Positions 44,859 to 52,955 of a stretch of 64,000 nucleotides of DNA are shown here, piece after piece. Below the pieces are notes generated by a model. It worked only from the letters and a program-made list of their open reading frames with translations, was not told the DNA's origin and ran no database searches. Origin of the DNA: Geochorda sp036562495. Lineage in GTDB: Bacteria; Bacillota; Limnochordia; Limnochordales; Geochordaceae. A program made the position numbers and the translations under genes. The stretch covers positions 5,149 to 69,148 of the forward strand of contig DATCKA010000139.1 of NCBI GenBank assembly GCA_036562495.1, written 5' to 3'. Position 1 is the stretch's first letter; every line of letters begins with the position of its first letter.

Positions 44859-45810
44859 ACCGCGCCACGAGCAAGAGAGCCCCCCTCTGCTGGTGATCGT
44901 GGGCCCCACCGCCGTGGGCAAGACCGATCTGGCCGTCGAGGTGGCGCTGCGGCTGGATGCCGAGATCATCTCCGCCGACGCCATGCAGGTCTACCGCGGC
45001 CTCGACATCGGTACGGACAAGCCTACCCCGGGGCGGCAGCGGGGGGTGCCCCATCACCTCATCGACGTGGCCGACCCGTCCGAGGACTTCTCGGCCTCCC
45101 GCTACCGTGAGCTCGCCCACGACGCGCTGGCGGCGATCCGGGCCCGCGGCCGGTTGGCCATCGTCTGCGGGGGCACGGGTCTTTACATCCGGGCGTTCGT
45201 CGACGACCTGCTCCCGCGGCCGGGCGGCTACGACCCGATGGTACGGCGCCGGTTGGAGGCGGAGGCCTCGGCCCACGGACCTCTGGCGCTGCACGCCCGC
45301 CTGGCCCGGGTGGACCCCGTGGCGGCCAGCCGCATCCACCCCCACAACGTGCGCAGGGTCATCCGGGCCCTGGAGGTGTACGAGACGACCGGGCGTCCCA
45401 TGAGCGAGCTCCAGGCCGAGGCGCGCCGGGCAGCCCGCCCTCTGCCCGCGGTCTGGGTGGGCCTCGAGCGCCCGCGCGACGAGCTCTACCGCCGGATCGA
45501 CGCCAGGGTGGACGACCAGGTGCGTCGGGGGCTCGTCGAGGAGACGCGGCGCCTGCTGGCCCGTCGGCCGGCTCCCAGCCGCACCGCGATGCAGGCCCTG
45601 GGCTACAAGGAGATGCGTGCCTACCTGGCGGGCGAGGTCTCCTTCGCCCGGGCCGTCGACGCCCTCAAGCGCGCCACGCGGCACTACGCCCGGCGCCAGA
45701 TCATCTGGTTTCGCCCGGACCGGCGCATCTGGTGGCTGGATCTCTCGACGTGCGAAGACCTGGCCGAGGCGGCCCGCCGCGTGGCGGACCACTACCGGTC
45801 CCGCGTATAG
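44842..45810 (+). CDS. miaA: tRNA dimethylallyltransferase MiaA
   Basis: 322 residues. P-loop GPTAVGKTD, then SADAMQVYRGLDIGTDKP, HLIDVADP and CGGTGLYIRAFVDDL. It adds a dimethylallyl group to A37 of tRNAs reading U-starting codons, giving the substrate of MiaB. In Bacillus hfq follows; here spoVK does. Confidence 0.97.
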   Translation: MLAMDEPRHEQESPPLLVIVGPTAVGKTDLAVEVALRLDAEIISADAMQVYRGLDIGTDKPTPGRQRGVPHHLIDVADPSEDFSASRYRELAHDALAAIRARGRLAIVCGGTGLYIRAFVDDLLPRPGGYDPMVRRRLEAEASAHGPLALHARLARVDPVAASRIHPHNVRRVIRALEVYETTGRPMSELQAEARRAARPLPAVWVGLERPRDELYRRIDARVDDQVRRGLVEETRRLLARRPAPSRTAMQALGYKEMRAYLAGEVSFARAVDALKRATRHYARRQIIWFRPDRRIWWLDLSTCEDLAEAARRVADHYRSRV

Positions 45811-45819
45811 ATAGCCGCG

Positions 45820-46824
45820 ATGGCACTCACGTCCTCCAACGGGTCGTCCGTCATCGATCGGGTGGCGGAGGGCCGGCTGAGCCCGGCGCAGGCCCTCCGG
45901 TGGCTGTCGGAGTCGGCCGGAGGCAAGGGCTCCCAAGGCCCCGCGACGCCTGCTCCCACCGGCACGCCAGCTTCGGACGAGCCCTCGGGCGGGCGCGATC
46001 TCGAGGCCCTGGCTCAGGTGATGGCCGAACTGGACGCCCTCGTGGGTCTCGATCGCGTCAAGCAAGCCGTGCGGGAGCTGCGGGCCTACGTGGAGATCCG
46101 GCAGCGCCGTGCCGCGGTCGGGCTGGCCTGCGAGCCCCTGGTGCTCCACATGGCCTTCAAGGGAAACCCCGGGACGGGCAAGACCACCGTCGCCCGCCTG
46201 GTGGGGCGGATGCTCAAGGCGCTGGGCGTATTGCCCAAAGGCCACACGGTGGAGGTGGAGCGGGCCGACCTGGTGGGGGAGTTCGTGGGCCACACGGCCC
46301 AGCGCACCCGGGAGCAGATCCGCAAGGCCATCGGCGGCGTGCTCTTCGTCGACGAGGCGTACAGCCTCGCCCGAGGTGGCGAGAAGGACTTCGGCCGGGA
46401 GGCGGTCGACGCGCTGGTCAAGGCGATGGAGGACCACCGGCACGAGCTGGTGGTCATCGTGGCGGGCTACGACCAGGAGATGGAGCTCTTCCTCAACCTC
46501 AACCCGGGCCTGCGCTCCCGCATCCCGTTCATCATCGACTTCCCCGACTACACCACCGAGGAACTGCTGGCCATCGCCACGGAGATGCTGCGCGCCCGGG
46601 ACTACCGGCTCACGCCCGAGGCCCGGGAGCGTCTCGCCTCGGCCCTCCTCTACCACCGGGTCGGCGGCTGGTATCCCTTCGGCAACGCCCGCCTGGTGCG
46701 CAACCTGCTCGAGGCGGCCATCCGCCGCCAGGCGGTGCGCCTTCAGGGGGCGGGGGCTTACTCCCGCGAGGAGCTGATGCTGCTCCGGGCCGAGGACATC
46801 CCCCTGGACGAGGCCGGGGCGTGA
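45820..46824 (+). CDS. spoVK: Stage V sporulation protein K-like AAA+ ATPase
   Basis: 334 residues. An N-terminal ~65-residue Ser/Pro-rich region precedes a CbxX/CfqX-type AAA+ domain: LVGLDRVKQAVREL, Walker A GNPGTGKTT (~115), Walker B VLFVDEAYSLARGG (~174), sensor LVVIVAGYDQEM and the Arg-finger region NPGLRSRIPF. SpoVK acts in spore maturation in the mother cell; mechanism unknown. Location after miaA matches Bacillus. Confidence 0.92.
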   Translation: MALTSSNGSSVIDRVAEGRLSPAQALRWLSESAGGKGSQGPATPAPTGTPASDEPSGGRDLEALAQVMAELDALVGLDRVKQAVRELRAYVEIRQRRAAVGLACEPLVLHMAFKGNPGTGKTTVARLVGRMLKALGVLPKGHTVEVERADLVGEFVGHTAQRTREQIRKAIGGVLFVDEAYSLARGGEKDFGREAVDALVKAMEDHRHELVVIVAGYDQEMELFLNLNPGLRSRIPFIIDFPDYTTEELLAIATEMLRARDYRLTPEARERLASALLYHRVGGWYPFGNARLVRNLLEAAIRRQAVRLQGAGAYSREELMLLRAEDIPLDEAGA

Positions 46825-46828
46825 TCGG

Positions 46829-47473
46829 GTGGCGGCGATGTCGTCGGCGCCCCTGGATGCGACGGCCGACGCCTGCGTGGTGGGCCGGCCCGGTGTGGGC
46901 AAGACGCTGTTCGTCTTGCGCTTCGCCCAGTGGTGCGGCCAGCGTCGGTTGCTGATGAGGCAGGAGGCCCCCGGCTCGTCCGGCGGCTGGGTGGAGGTGG
47001 ACCTCGCCACCGCGGTGGACCGGCTGGTCGGGACACAGACGCCCACGACGCGGGCCCTGCAGCACGTCGAGGTGCCCTGGCGGCAGGGCAAGCGCACGCT
47101 GCACCTGCGCCTGCTGGACACGGTGGGGTTGACCGACACCATCCATCCCGACCCCTTGCTGCGGAGGGCCATGGCCGAGACCCTGACGGCGGTGATGGAG
47201 AGCCTCGTCGTGCTCCACGTGCTGGACGGCCCCCGCATCGCGCAGCGGCCGGGTCGCCTGCTCGACGAGGACGACGTCGACGTCCAGATCGGCCGTTACG
47301 GAGAGCGCAGGGGTCGCTACGCGGTGCTGGTCAACAAGCTGGACCGACCGGGCGGGCGAGCGGGCCTGGAGGCCGTCCGCAGGGCCTGGCCCCACCGCAT
47401 CGTGCTCGGCATCTCCGCGTTGGAGGGGTGGGGGTTCGCCAGTGTTCGACGCTTTCTCCAGCGCCGTCTCTGA
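46829..47473 (+). CDS. Small P-loop GTPase, uncharacterised
   Basis: 214 residues. All G-motifs are visible: G1 GRPGVGKT (~19), G3 DTVGLTD, G4 NKLD and G5 SAL. Between G1 and G3 there is an unusual insertion with TQTPTTRALQHVEVPW. In Bacillus the gene after spoVK is the GTPase hflX (ynbA), but this protein is half that length and lacks the HflX N-domain. I do not assign a cellular role; linkage to spoVK suggests sporulation. GTG start; an ATG at 46838 is also possible. Confidence 0.75.
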   Translation: MAAMSSAPLDATADACVVGRPGVGKTLFVLRFAQWCGQRRLLMRQEAPGSSGGWVEVDLATAVDRLVGTQTPTTRALQHVEVPWRQGKRTLHLRLLDTVGLTDTIHPDPLLRRAMAETLTAVMESLVVLHVLDGPRIAQRPGRLLDEDDVDVQIGRYGERRGRYAVLVNKLDRPGGRAGLEAVRRAWPHRIVLGISALEGWGFASVRRFLQRRL

Positions 47474-48038
47474 GGCGCTGGGAGGCGGCGAGCTCGTGCG
47501 AGTCGTACGGGCCGCCAGCTCGGCGTGGCTGGCGGGCGCCGCCATCAAGGCGGTGGACGCCGCGGTGGACGGTGAGCCGGGATGGGACGCCCCGGCCTGC
47601 GCCGCCTACGCGACCGCCCTGCTCGCCGTGGCGTGCGCGCTCGACCTCGGCTGGGCCGCCTCGCTGGTGGCCGCCGCCTGGGCCCTGGGCATGCTGCATG
47701 GATACGGACGGCGGGGCCGTCTCGAGGGGCTCGTGCTGCTGGCGGTCGCCGTCGCGCTGACCGGCTGGCGAGAGGTGGCCGGATCGAGCCTCGTGATGCT
47801 GAGCGTGCAGATGGCCGATGGGCTGGAGGACCGGGACGGATGGGTCGGTCGCGTGGGCCCGGGCCCTCGCCTCGCCGCCGCCCTGGTGGCCCTGGCCGTC
47901 CTGACCGTGGCGGCGTTGGTGGATCCGCTCAAGACGGGGGTGGTCCTGGCGCTCGTGCCGGCGGCCGAGGCGCTCGGCGCACGGCTCGCAAGGCGGACCG
48001 TCGGGGAGGCGGGGGCATCCTGGGTTTGGTCGAGCTGA
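47442..48038 (+). CDS. Hypothetical polytopic membrane protein
   Basis: 198 residues from a GTG that overlaps the GTPase gene by 32 bases. Four or five hydrophobic segments (AAYATALLAVACALDLGW, AASLVAAAWALGMLHG, LEGLVLLAVAVALTGW, LAAALVALAVLTVAALV). A conserved-looking polar stretch, VQMADGLEDRDGW, lies between them. The overlap suggests it is made together with the GTPase. Function not recognised. Confidence 0.6.
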   Translation: MFDAFSSAVSEALGGGELVRVVRAASSAWLAGAAIKAVDAAVDGEPGWDAPACAAYATALLAVACALDLGWAASLVAAAWALGMLHGYGRRGRLEGLVLLAVAVALTGWREVAGSSLVMLSVQMADGLEDRDGWVGRVGPGPRLAAALVALAVLTVAALVDPLKTGVVLALVPAAEALGARLARRTVGEAGASWVWSS

Positions 48039-48382
48039 TCGGCGCCGCGGGGCTGGCACTGGCCGGGGTCGCGCTGGTGGCAGGCTGGCGGTGGGGTCGG
48101 CGAGAGGGCTGCGAAGAAGGGAGGGCCATCGCCGTCCTCGAGCTGCAACGCCAGCTCCTGGCCGGGTCACGGTGTCCGACCTGTCGCCGTCCCGTCGAAG
48201 CAGAGGGGACAAGACCCCCTCGTCCTCGGCGCCCGGGCGTGCGCCTCGCTGGTCGCGGTCGCGGCCGCGGGGCGAGCCGGGTGAGAGGCCGAGGTCGAAC
48301 TCGCCGGGGAGCGGCTCGCCATCGAGCAGGCCGACGACGGACGCCTCTGGATGACGGGACGGCGGGCTGGTCCCCTGCTTGA
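48026..48382 (+). CDS. Doubtful small membrane protein, possibly decayed
   Basis: 118 residues from a TTG. The first half is protein-like: one membrane helix (LIGAAGLALAGVALVAGW), a charged segment (RREGCEEGRAIAVLELQRQ) and CPTC. After about residue 60 it turns into Arg/Gly/Pro-rich sequence typical of out-of-frame GC-rich DNA. Another frame (48285–48407, ending at TGA) then reads as plausible protein (ELAGERLAIEQADDGRLWM) but lies after an in-frame stop at 48282. This looks like a gene broken by frameshifts or a short real gene with a spurious tail. Confidence 0.35.
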   Translation: MVELIGAAGLALAGVALVAGWRWGRREGCEEGRAIAVLELQRQLLAGSRCPTCRRPVEAEGTRPPRPRRPGVRLAGRGRGRGASRVRGRGRTRRGAARHRAGRRRTPLDDGTAGWSPA

Positions 48383-48408
48383 CGGCCTCGGGGAGACCGC
48401 CATATGAT
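48379..48408 (+). promoter_or_regulatory. Sigma-A promoter of the trp operon
   Basis: TTGACG (48379–48384), 18-base spacer, TATGAT (48403–48408). Transcription would start near 48415, placing the first GAG triplet about 18 bases into the leader. The leader to trpE is about 255 bases. Confidence 0.8.
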
Positions 48409-48431
48409 CAGCCCAACACGCCGGTGCCCTC

Positions 48432-48491
48432 GAGTCGAGCCGGCAACGTGTCGAGACGAGCGAGTCGAGGTCCGAGCCGAGACGAGAGGAG
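48432..48491 (+). promoter_or_regulatory. Probable TRAP (MtrB) binding site in the trp leader
   Basis: Ten GAG triplets: 48432, 48437, 48453, 48458, 48462, 48467, 48474, 48479, 48484 and 48489 (first bases). Most are separated by two bases, with one spacer each of one and four and one gap of 13. TRAP, an 11-mer that is active when bound to tryptophan, wraps RNA carrying 9–11 (G/U)AG repeats with 2–3-base spacers. The site lies between the promoter and trpE, just as in Bacillus. Confidence 0.8.
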
Positions 48492-48519
48492 ACGGGACGG
48501 GCATCGGTCCCTCGTTTCG
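48478..48519 (+). promoter_or_regulatory. Alternative hairpin overlapping the GAG repeats
   Basis: CGAGACGAG (48478–48486) can pair with CTCGTTTCG (48511–48519) with one G·U, and GGGAC (48494–48498) with GTCCC (48507–48511). The structure uses three GAG triplets, so TRAP binding would disrupt it, as with the Bacillus antiterminator. Confidence 0.55.
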
Positions 48520-48525
48520 AGTCGT

Positions 48526-48664
48526 CCCTCCCCCTCTCCATCGTTGGCGTCGCCGCGAGCTGCACGCCCTTGCGGGCGGGGCTCGTCGGTCCGCTGCCGA
48601 CCGATCCGGACTCGTCTCTGCCACGCCGGGTGCCATCGGGCCGCACCGGCCGGGGTGGGGAGGG
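48526..48664 (+). promoter_or_regulatory. Possible trpE ribosome-site sequestering pairing
   Basis: CCCTCCCC (48526–48533) is exactly complementary to GGGGAGGG (48657–48664), the trpE ribosome site. The intervening RNA contains CGAGC–CGCCC–TTGC–GGGCG–GCTCG (48556–48585), a compact hairpin. This matches the logic of translational control in the Bacillus trp leader. No T-run terminator was found, so translation rather than attenuation may be the main target. Confidence 0.45.
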
Positions 48665-48671
48665 TGCCCGC

Positions 48672-50255
48672 TTGCAGCCGATTCCGAACCGCTCGGCCTT
48701 CGTCGAGCACTTCGGTCCCCTCGGCGTCGGGATGGTGGTCGCTCCCTTCTTGTGCGACGGGCTGACCCCCGTCGGCGCGCTGCTTCGACTCGGTCCCAGC
48801 CCGCTGGGGCGCTTCCTGCTGGAGAGCGCCGAGCAGGGTGGGCGCGCTGGACGCTTCTCCTTCGTGGGAACGGCCTCGGCAGGCCTGGTAGCCTTCGAGC
48901 CGGGCCTGGGACACCTCTACCGGGCCCACCCGCGTGACGGGCTGGTCTACGAGGCCGACCGGTGGGAAAGTCGGGACCCCGTGGCGGAGCTGCGCGTCCA
49001 CCTGGCCGGGTGGAGGCTGCCCGACTCCGTCATCGAGGCGGCCCTGGCCGGCACGGCCTTCGCGACCCCGGAGCGGCCCCCCTTCGTTGGCGGCGCGGTC
49101 GGCTTCTTGGGCTACGACCTGGTCAGGACCCTGGAGCCGCTGGGGCCGGGGCGGCCGCCCACCGTCGACACGTGGCTGGCCGCCTACATGCTCGCGGACA
49201 CCGTCGTCGTCTTCGACCACTTCACCCGTGTCGGCTACGTCGTCGCCATCGCCCGCTGGGCGACGGATCAGGACCCCGGTGCCGCCTACGACGATGCGCT
49301 CGAACGCCTGGGGGTGCTGTGGGAGCGCCTGCACGGCAACGAGGGGGCGGAGAGCCTGCGGGCCCTGACCGATGCCCTCGACGTGCCGGTGGGGATCGAC
49401 GGAGCCGTCGAGGAGCCGGTCGACGAGGCCTTCGAAGAGGCCGTGCGCACCGCTCAACGCTACATCCAGGCAGGAGACGTCTTGCAGGTGGTCCTCTCCC
49501 GGGAGCTGGTCGCCCCCTGCCCGACGCCACCGCTGCACGTCTACCGTCGGCTGCGGGCCATCAACCCGTCGCCCTACATGTTCTTCCTCGAGGTGGCCGA
49601 CCCGCGGCCCCACAAGCGTCCCCTGCACCTGGTCGGGGCCTCGCCCGAAGCGATGGTGCGGCTCCAGCGAGGGCGGGCGGTGGTGCGTCCCATCGCCGGC
49701 ACCCGCCCGCGGGGCGGCACCCCGGAGCAGGACCGGCAGCTGGCCCGGGAGCTGCGGGACGACCCCAAGGAGCTGGCCGAGCACATGATGCTGGTCGACC
49801 TCGGCCGCAACGACCTGGGCCGGGTCTGCCGCGACGGGACGGTGCGGGTGAGCCGGCTCCTCGAGGTGGAGCGCTACTCTCACGTCATGCACCTGGTCTC
49901 CGAGATCGAGGGCCAGATCGCGCCCGGGCTCGACGCCTTCGACCTGGTCAAGGCGACGTTTCCGGCCGGCACCGTGACGGGTGCGCCCAAGGTGCGGGCC
50001 ATGCAGATCATCGACGAGCTCGAGGCGACGGGGCGAGGGCCCTACGCCGGGGCGGTCGGCTACTTCTCCGTGACCGGCGACGCCGACGCCTGCATCACCA
50101 TCCGCACCCTGGCCATCCACGCCAATCGAGCCCATGCCCGGGCCGGGGCCGGCATCGTCGCCGACTCCCAGCCCCGGCGGGAGCTGTGGGAGACGCACAA
50201 CAAGGCCTCCGCCTTGCTCGCGGCGCTGGGCCTCGAGCGGGTAGGGGCGGGGTGA
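48672..50255 (+). CDS. trpE: Anthranilate synthase component I
   Basis: About 527 residues from TTG 48672, eight bases after GGGGAGGG. The feedback motif LLES (FLLESAEQ) and the chorismate-binding core (IAGTRPRGGTPEQDRQLARE in part, DLGRNDLGRVC, GAPKVRAMQIIDELE) are intact. With TrpG it makes anthranilate; alone it can use ammonia. No trpG lies in the operon. GTG 48630 would add an unconserved Gly/Arg-rich stretch. Confidence 0.95.
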   Translation: MQPIPNRSAFVEHFGPLGVGMVVAPFLCDGLTPVGALLRLGPSPLGRFLLESAEQGGRAGRFSFVGTASAGLVAFEPGLGHLYRAHPRDGLVYEADRWESRDPVAELRVHLAGWRLPDSVIEAALAGTAFATPERPPFVGGAVGFLGYDLVRTLEPLGPGRPPTVDTWLAAYMLADTVVVFDHFTRVGYVVAIARWATDQDPGAAYDDALERLGVLWERLHGNEGAESLRALTDALDVPVGIDGAVEEPVDEAFEEAVRTAQRYIQAGDVLQVVLSRELVAPCPTPPLHVYRRLRAINPSPYMFFLEVADPRPHKRPLHLVGASPEAMVRLQRGRAVVRPIAGTRPRGGTPEQDRQLARELRDDPKELAEHMMLVDLGRNDLGRVCRDGTVRVSRLLEVERYSHVMHLVSEIEGQIAPGLDAFDLVKATFPAGTVTGAPKVRAMQIIDELEATGRGPYAGAVGYFSVTGDADACITIRTLAIHANRAHARAGAGIVADSQPRRELWETHNKASALLAALGLERVGAG

Positions 50256-50326
50256 GACGACCCGACCGGCCGGGACGGGGCCCGTCGGCGTCGAGCCGGT
50301 AGGAGCAAGGGGCGGGGGGGACGGTC

Positions 50327-51382
50327 ATGTCGTCGACCATCCAGGAGGCCATCCGGTTGGTGAGCGAGGGGCGTTCGCTCTCGCAGGAGCAGGCCGAGGC
50401 CGCCATGACCGCCATCATGCAGGGCGAGGCGACACCGGCCCAGGTGGCCGGCCTGGCGGTGGCACTGCGGATGAAGGGCGAGACGCCCGACGAGGTGGCG
50501 GGCATGGCCCTGGCCATGCGGCGCCACGCCATCAAGGTGACGCCCCCACAGGGACGCAAGGTCGTCGACACGTGCGGCACCGGCGGCGATCGCTCATATA
50601 CCATCAACGTCTCCACCGGCGCCGCCTTCGTGGCCGCAGGGGCGGGCCTGACCGTGGCCAAGCACGGCAATCGCAGCGTCTCCAGCCAGACCGGCAGCGC
50701 CGACGTGCTGGAGGCCATGGGGGTGGCCATCGATCTCGGTCCCGAGGAGGTGGAGCGCTGTCTGGGCGAGGTGGGGATCGCGTTCCTGTTCGCCCCCACC
50801 TTCCATCCCGCCATGCGGCACGCCGCCCAGCCCCGGCGCGAGCTGGGCATCCGCACCGTCTTCAACATCCTGGGGCCGCTGACCAACCCCGCCGGTGCTC
50901 GCTTCCAGCTCCTGGGCGTCTACGAGCCCGGCCTGGTAGAGCTGGTCGCAGGCGCCCTGGCCCGCCTGGGCACCGAACGGGCCCTGGTCGTGCACGGCCT
51001 CGACGGGCTCGACGAGATCTCCCTGTCGGCCCCCACGCTTGCGGCCTGGGTCGAGGGGGGTGAGGTGCGTCCCCTGACCATCGATCCGACAGCGCTGGGG
51101 CTGGCGCCCGTGCCCCGGGAGGCCATACGGGGGGACGGGCCCGCCACCAACGCTCGCCTGTTGCGGGAGGTGCTGGCCGGAGAGCGGCGAGGCCCGCTGC
51201 GAGACGTGGTGCTGCTCAACGCCGCGGGTTGCCTGTGGGCGGCGGGCCTGGTGGATTCGCTGACCGAAGGGATGGAGCTGGCCCGCCACTCGGTCGACTC
51301 GGGCGCCGCCTACCATCGGCTCGAGGCCCTGGCCGCGTTCGGTCGGCGCCGCACGGCCGACGGGGCGGAGGCAGCACGATGA
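50327..51382 (+). CDS. trpD: Anthranilate phosphoribosyltransferase
   Basis: 351 residues. Type III PRT fold: CGTGGDRSYTINVST and KHGNRSVSSQTGSADVLEA (PRPP/Mg sites), HPAMRHAA and NILGPLTNPA. It joins anthranilate to PRPP. The 71-base gap after trpE, often filled by trpG, holds no gene. ATGA overlap with trpC. Confidence 0.97.
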   Translation: MSSTIQEAIRLVSEGRSLSQEQAEAAMTAIMQGEATPAQVAGLAVALRMKGETPDEVAGMALAMRRHAIKVTPPQGRKVVDTCGTGGDRSYTINVSTGAAFVAAGAGLTVAKHGNRSVSSQTGSADVLEAMGVAIDLGPEEVERCLGEVGIAFLFAPTFHPAMRHAAQPRRELGIRTVFNILGPLTNPAGARFQLLGVYEPGLVELVAGALARLGTERALVVHGLDGLDEISLSAPTLAAWVEGGEVRPLTIDPTALGLAPVPREAIRGDGPATNARLLREVLAGERRGPLRDVVLLNAAGCLWAAGLVDSLTEGMELARHSVDSGAAYHRLEALAAFGRRRTADGAEAAR

Positions 51383-52248
51383 CCGGCACCGGCGTCTCAC
51401 CGGGCGGACGGCTGGGACAGATGGTCGAGCACCAGCGGCAGCGGCGAGAGGCATTTCGCGCCATGCTCCGCCGGTTGCGACACGAGCCGACCCCGGCACG
51501 ACCGGCGGGCGGGCTGCGCCACGCGCTGGAGGCCGCACGGGACGGCGGGAGCGGCCGGCTCCCCCTCATCGCCGAGGTGAAGCGTCGCTCGCCCTCGGCC
51601 GGGGCCATCGCACCCGACCGGGACGCCGTGGACCAGGCCGCCCGCTATGCCGCCGGTGGGGCGGCGGCCATCTCGGTGCTGGCCAACGAGACGTACTTCG
51701 GGGGCAACCCGGAGGACGTCCGGGCCGTCAGCGCCTCGCCGGCGGTGGGGCTGCCCGTGCTCTTCAAGGACGTCGTCGTCTGGCCCGAGCAGATCGAACT
51801 GGCGCGACGGTGCGGCGCATCGGCCGTGCTGCTCATCATGGCCGCGCTGGCCACCGGCGAGGTCGAGGCGCTCATGGCCTGCGCCCGCGAGGCCGGGCTC
51901 GACGTCGTCGTCGAGGTGCACGACGAGGAGGAGTTGGAACGGGCGCTCTCCCTGGAGGGCGTGGGGATCGTAGGCGTCAACAACCGGGACCTGCGCACCT
52001 TCGCCGTCGACACGAGCCGGGCCCGCTCGCTCCTGCCCCGGGTGCCCCGGGGCGTGCTCCGCCTGGCGGAGAGCGGGTATCGGACCCCGGCAGACATCGT
52101 GGACGCGTGGGCGGCGGGCGCCGACGCGGTACTCGTGGGCGAGGCCCTCATGCGAACGCCGGATCCCGAGGCATTCCTGGCCGAGGTGAGGCGGCTGAGG
52201 GCGCCCTGGCCCCCCGGGGTGCAGTCGGCCGGAGGGGCGACGCCGTGA
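51379..52248 (+). CDS. trpC: Indole-3-glycerol phosphate synthase
   Basis: 289 residues. TIM barrel with LIAEVKRRSPSAGAI, VLFKDVVVWPEQI, VVEVHDEEELERAL, VGVNNRDLRTF and AESGY. The N-terminal region (1–60) is longer than usual and Arg-rich. It closes the indole ring from CdRP. ATG overlaps the trpD stop; its own stop overlaps the trpF start. Confidence 0.96.
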   Translation: MTGTGVSPGGRLGQMVEHQRQRREAFRAMLRRLRHEPTPARPAGGLRHALEAARDGGSGRLPLIAEVKRRSPSAGAIAPDRDAVDQAARYAAGGAAAISVLANETYFGGNPEDVRAVSASPAVGLPVLFKDVVVWPEQIELARRCGASAVLLIMAALATGEVEALMACAREAGLDVVVEVHDEEELERALSLEGVGIVGVNNRDLRTFAVDTSRARSLLPRVPRGVLRLAESGYRTPADIVDAWAAGADAVLVGEALMRTPDPEAFLAEVRRLRAPWPPGVQSAGGATP

Positions 52249-52955
52249 GCCGCCGACCGAGGATCTGGGTGAAGGTGTGCGGCCTGATGCGCCCCTCCGA
52301 CGTCGAGGCGGCCATCCGGGCGGGCGTCGACGCCATCGGCGTGGTCATGACCCCAAAGAGCCCCCGCTGCGTCACGCCCGAGCAGGCAGCGGTGCTGGTC
52401 GAGGCGGCCCGCCACGCGGCGGCCGAAGCCGGTCGGGGCCGGATCGTCGCCGTGGGGGTCTTCAGCGGCGAAGACGACGCCACCATCCTCCATCGGGCGC
52501 GGCGAAGCGGGGTCGACGCCGTCCAGCTCCACGGGGGCGAGAGCGACGCGACCGTGGCGCGCCTTTCGGCCGAGGGCTTCGCCGTCATCCGGACGCTGTG
52601 GCCCTCGGCGCCTGACCCGGGGGACGCGCCCCTAGGGGACGTGCCGCCCTGGGCCATCCTGCTCGACAGCCGCACCCCCTCGCAGGTGGGAGGCACGGGG
52701 CGGCGCCTGGATCCGGCCGTCGCGGCATCGTGGGCGGCCCGCCTTCGCAAGGCCGGCCTGCGGGTCATCCTGGCAGGAGGGCTGTCGCCGGACCACGTAG
52801 CCGGCATCGTCCACCGGATCCGCCCGTGGGGCGTCGACGTCAGCTCGGGCGTCGAGGTGCCGGGCCGACCCGGTGTCAAGGACCCCGAGGCCGTCCGGGC
52901 CTTCGTCCGGGCGGTCCGGGCATGGGAGGATGAAACGGATGCTCGATTCGCCTGA
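52245..52955 (+). CDS. trpF: Phosphoribosylanthranilate isomerase
   Basis: 236 residues from a GTG overlapping the trpC stop, with GGAGGGG seven bases upstream. TIM-barrel motifs VKVCGLMRPSDVEAAI, VGVFSG, VQLHGGES, LAGGLSPDHV and VDVSSGVEVPGRPGVKD. The Cys/Asp catalytic pair is present (KVCGL; LLDSRT). Confidence 0.96.
   Translation: MSRRPRIWVKVCGLMRPSDVEAAIRAGVDAIGVVMTPKSPRCVTPEQAAVLVEAARHAAAEAGRGRIVAVGVFSGEDDATILHRARRSGVDAVQLHGGESDATVARLSAEGFAVIRTLWPSAPDPGDAPLGDVPPWAILLDSRTPSQVGGTGRRLDPAVAASWAARLRKAGLRVILAGGLSPDHVAGIVHRIRPWGVDVSSGVEVPGRPGVKDPEAVRAFVRAVRAWEDETDARFA

Noticed and set aside
48383..48671. T-box riboswitch or trp leader peptide ahead of trpE
   Set aside because: No T-box core was found and no short frame with adjacent Trp codons exists; the GAG repeats explain the leader better.
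48404..48937. Plus-strand open frame upstream of and inside trpE
   Set aside because: Arg-rich out-of-frame product overlapping the trp leader and a clearly coding trpE frame.
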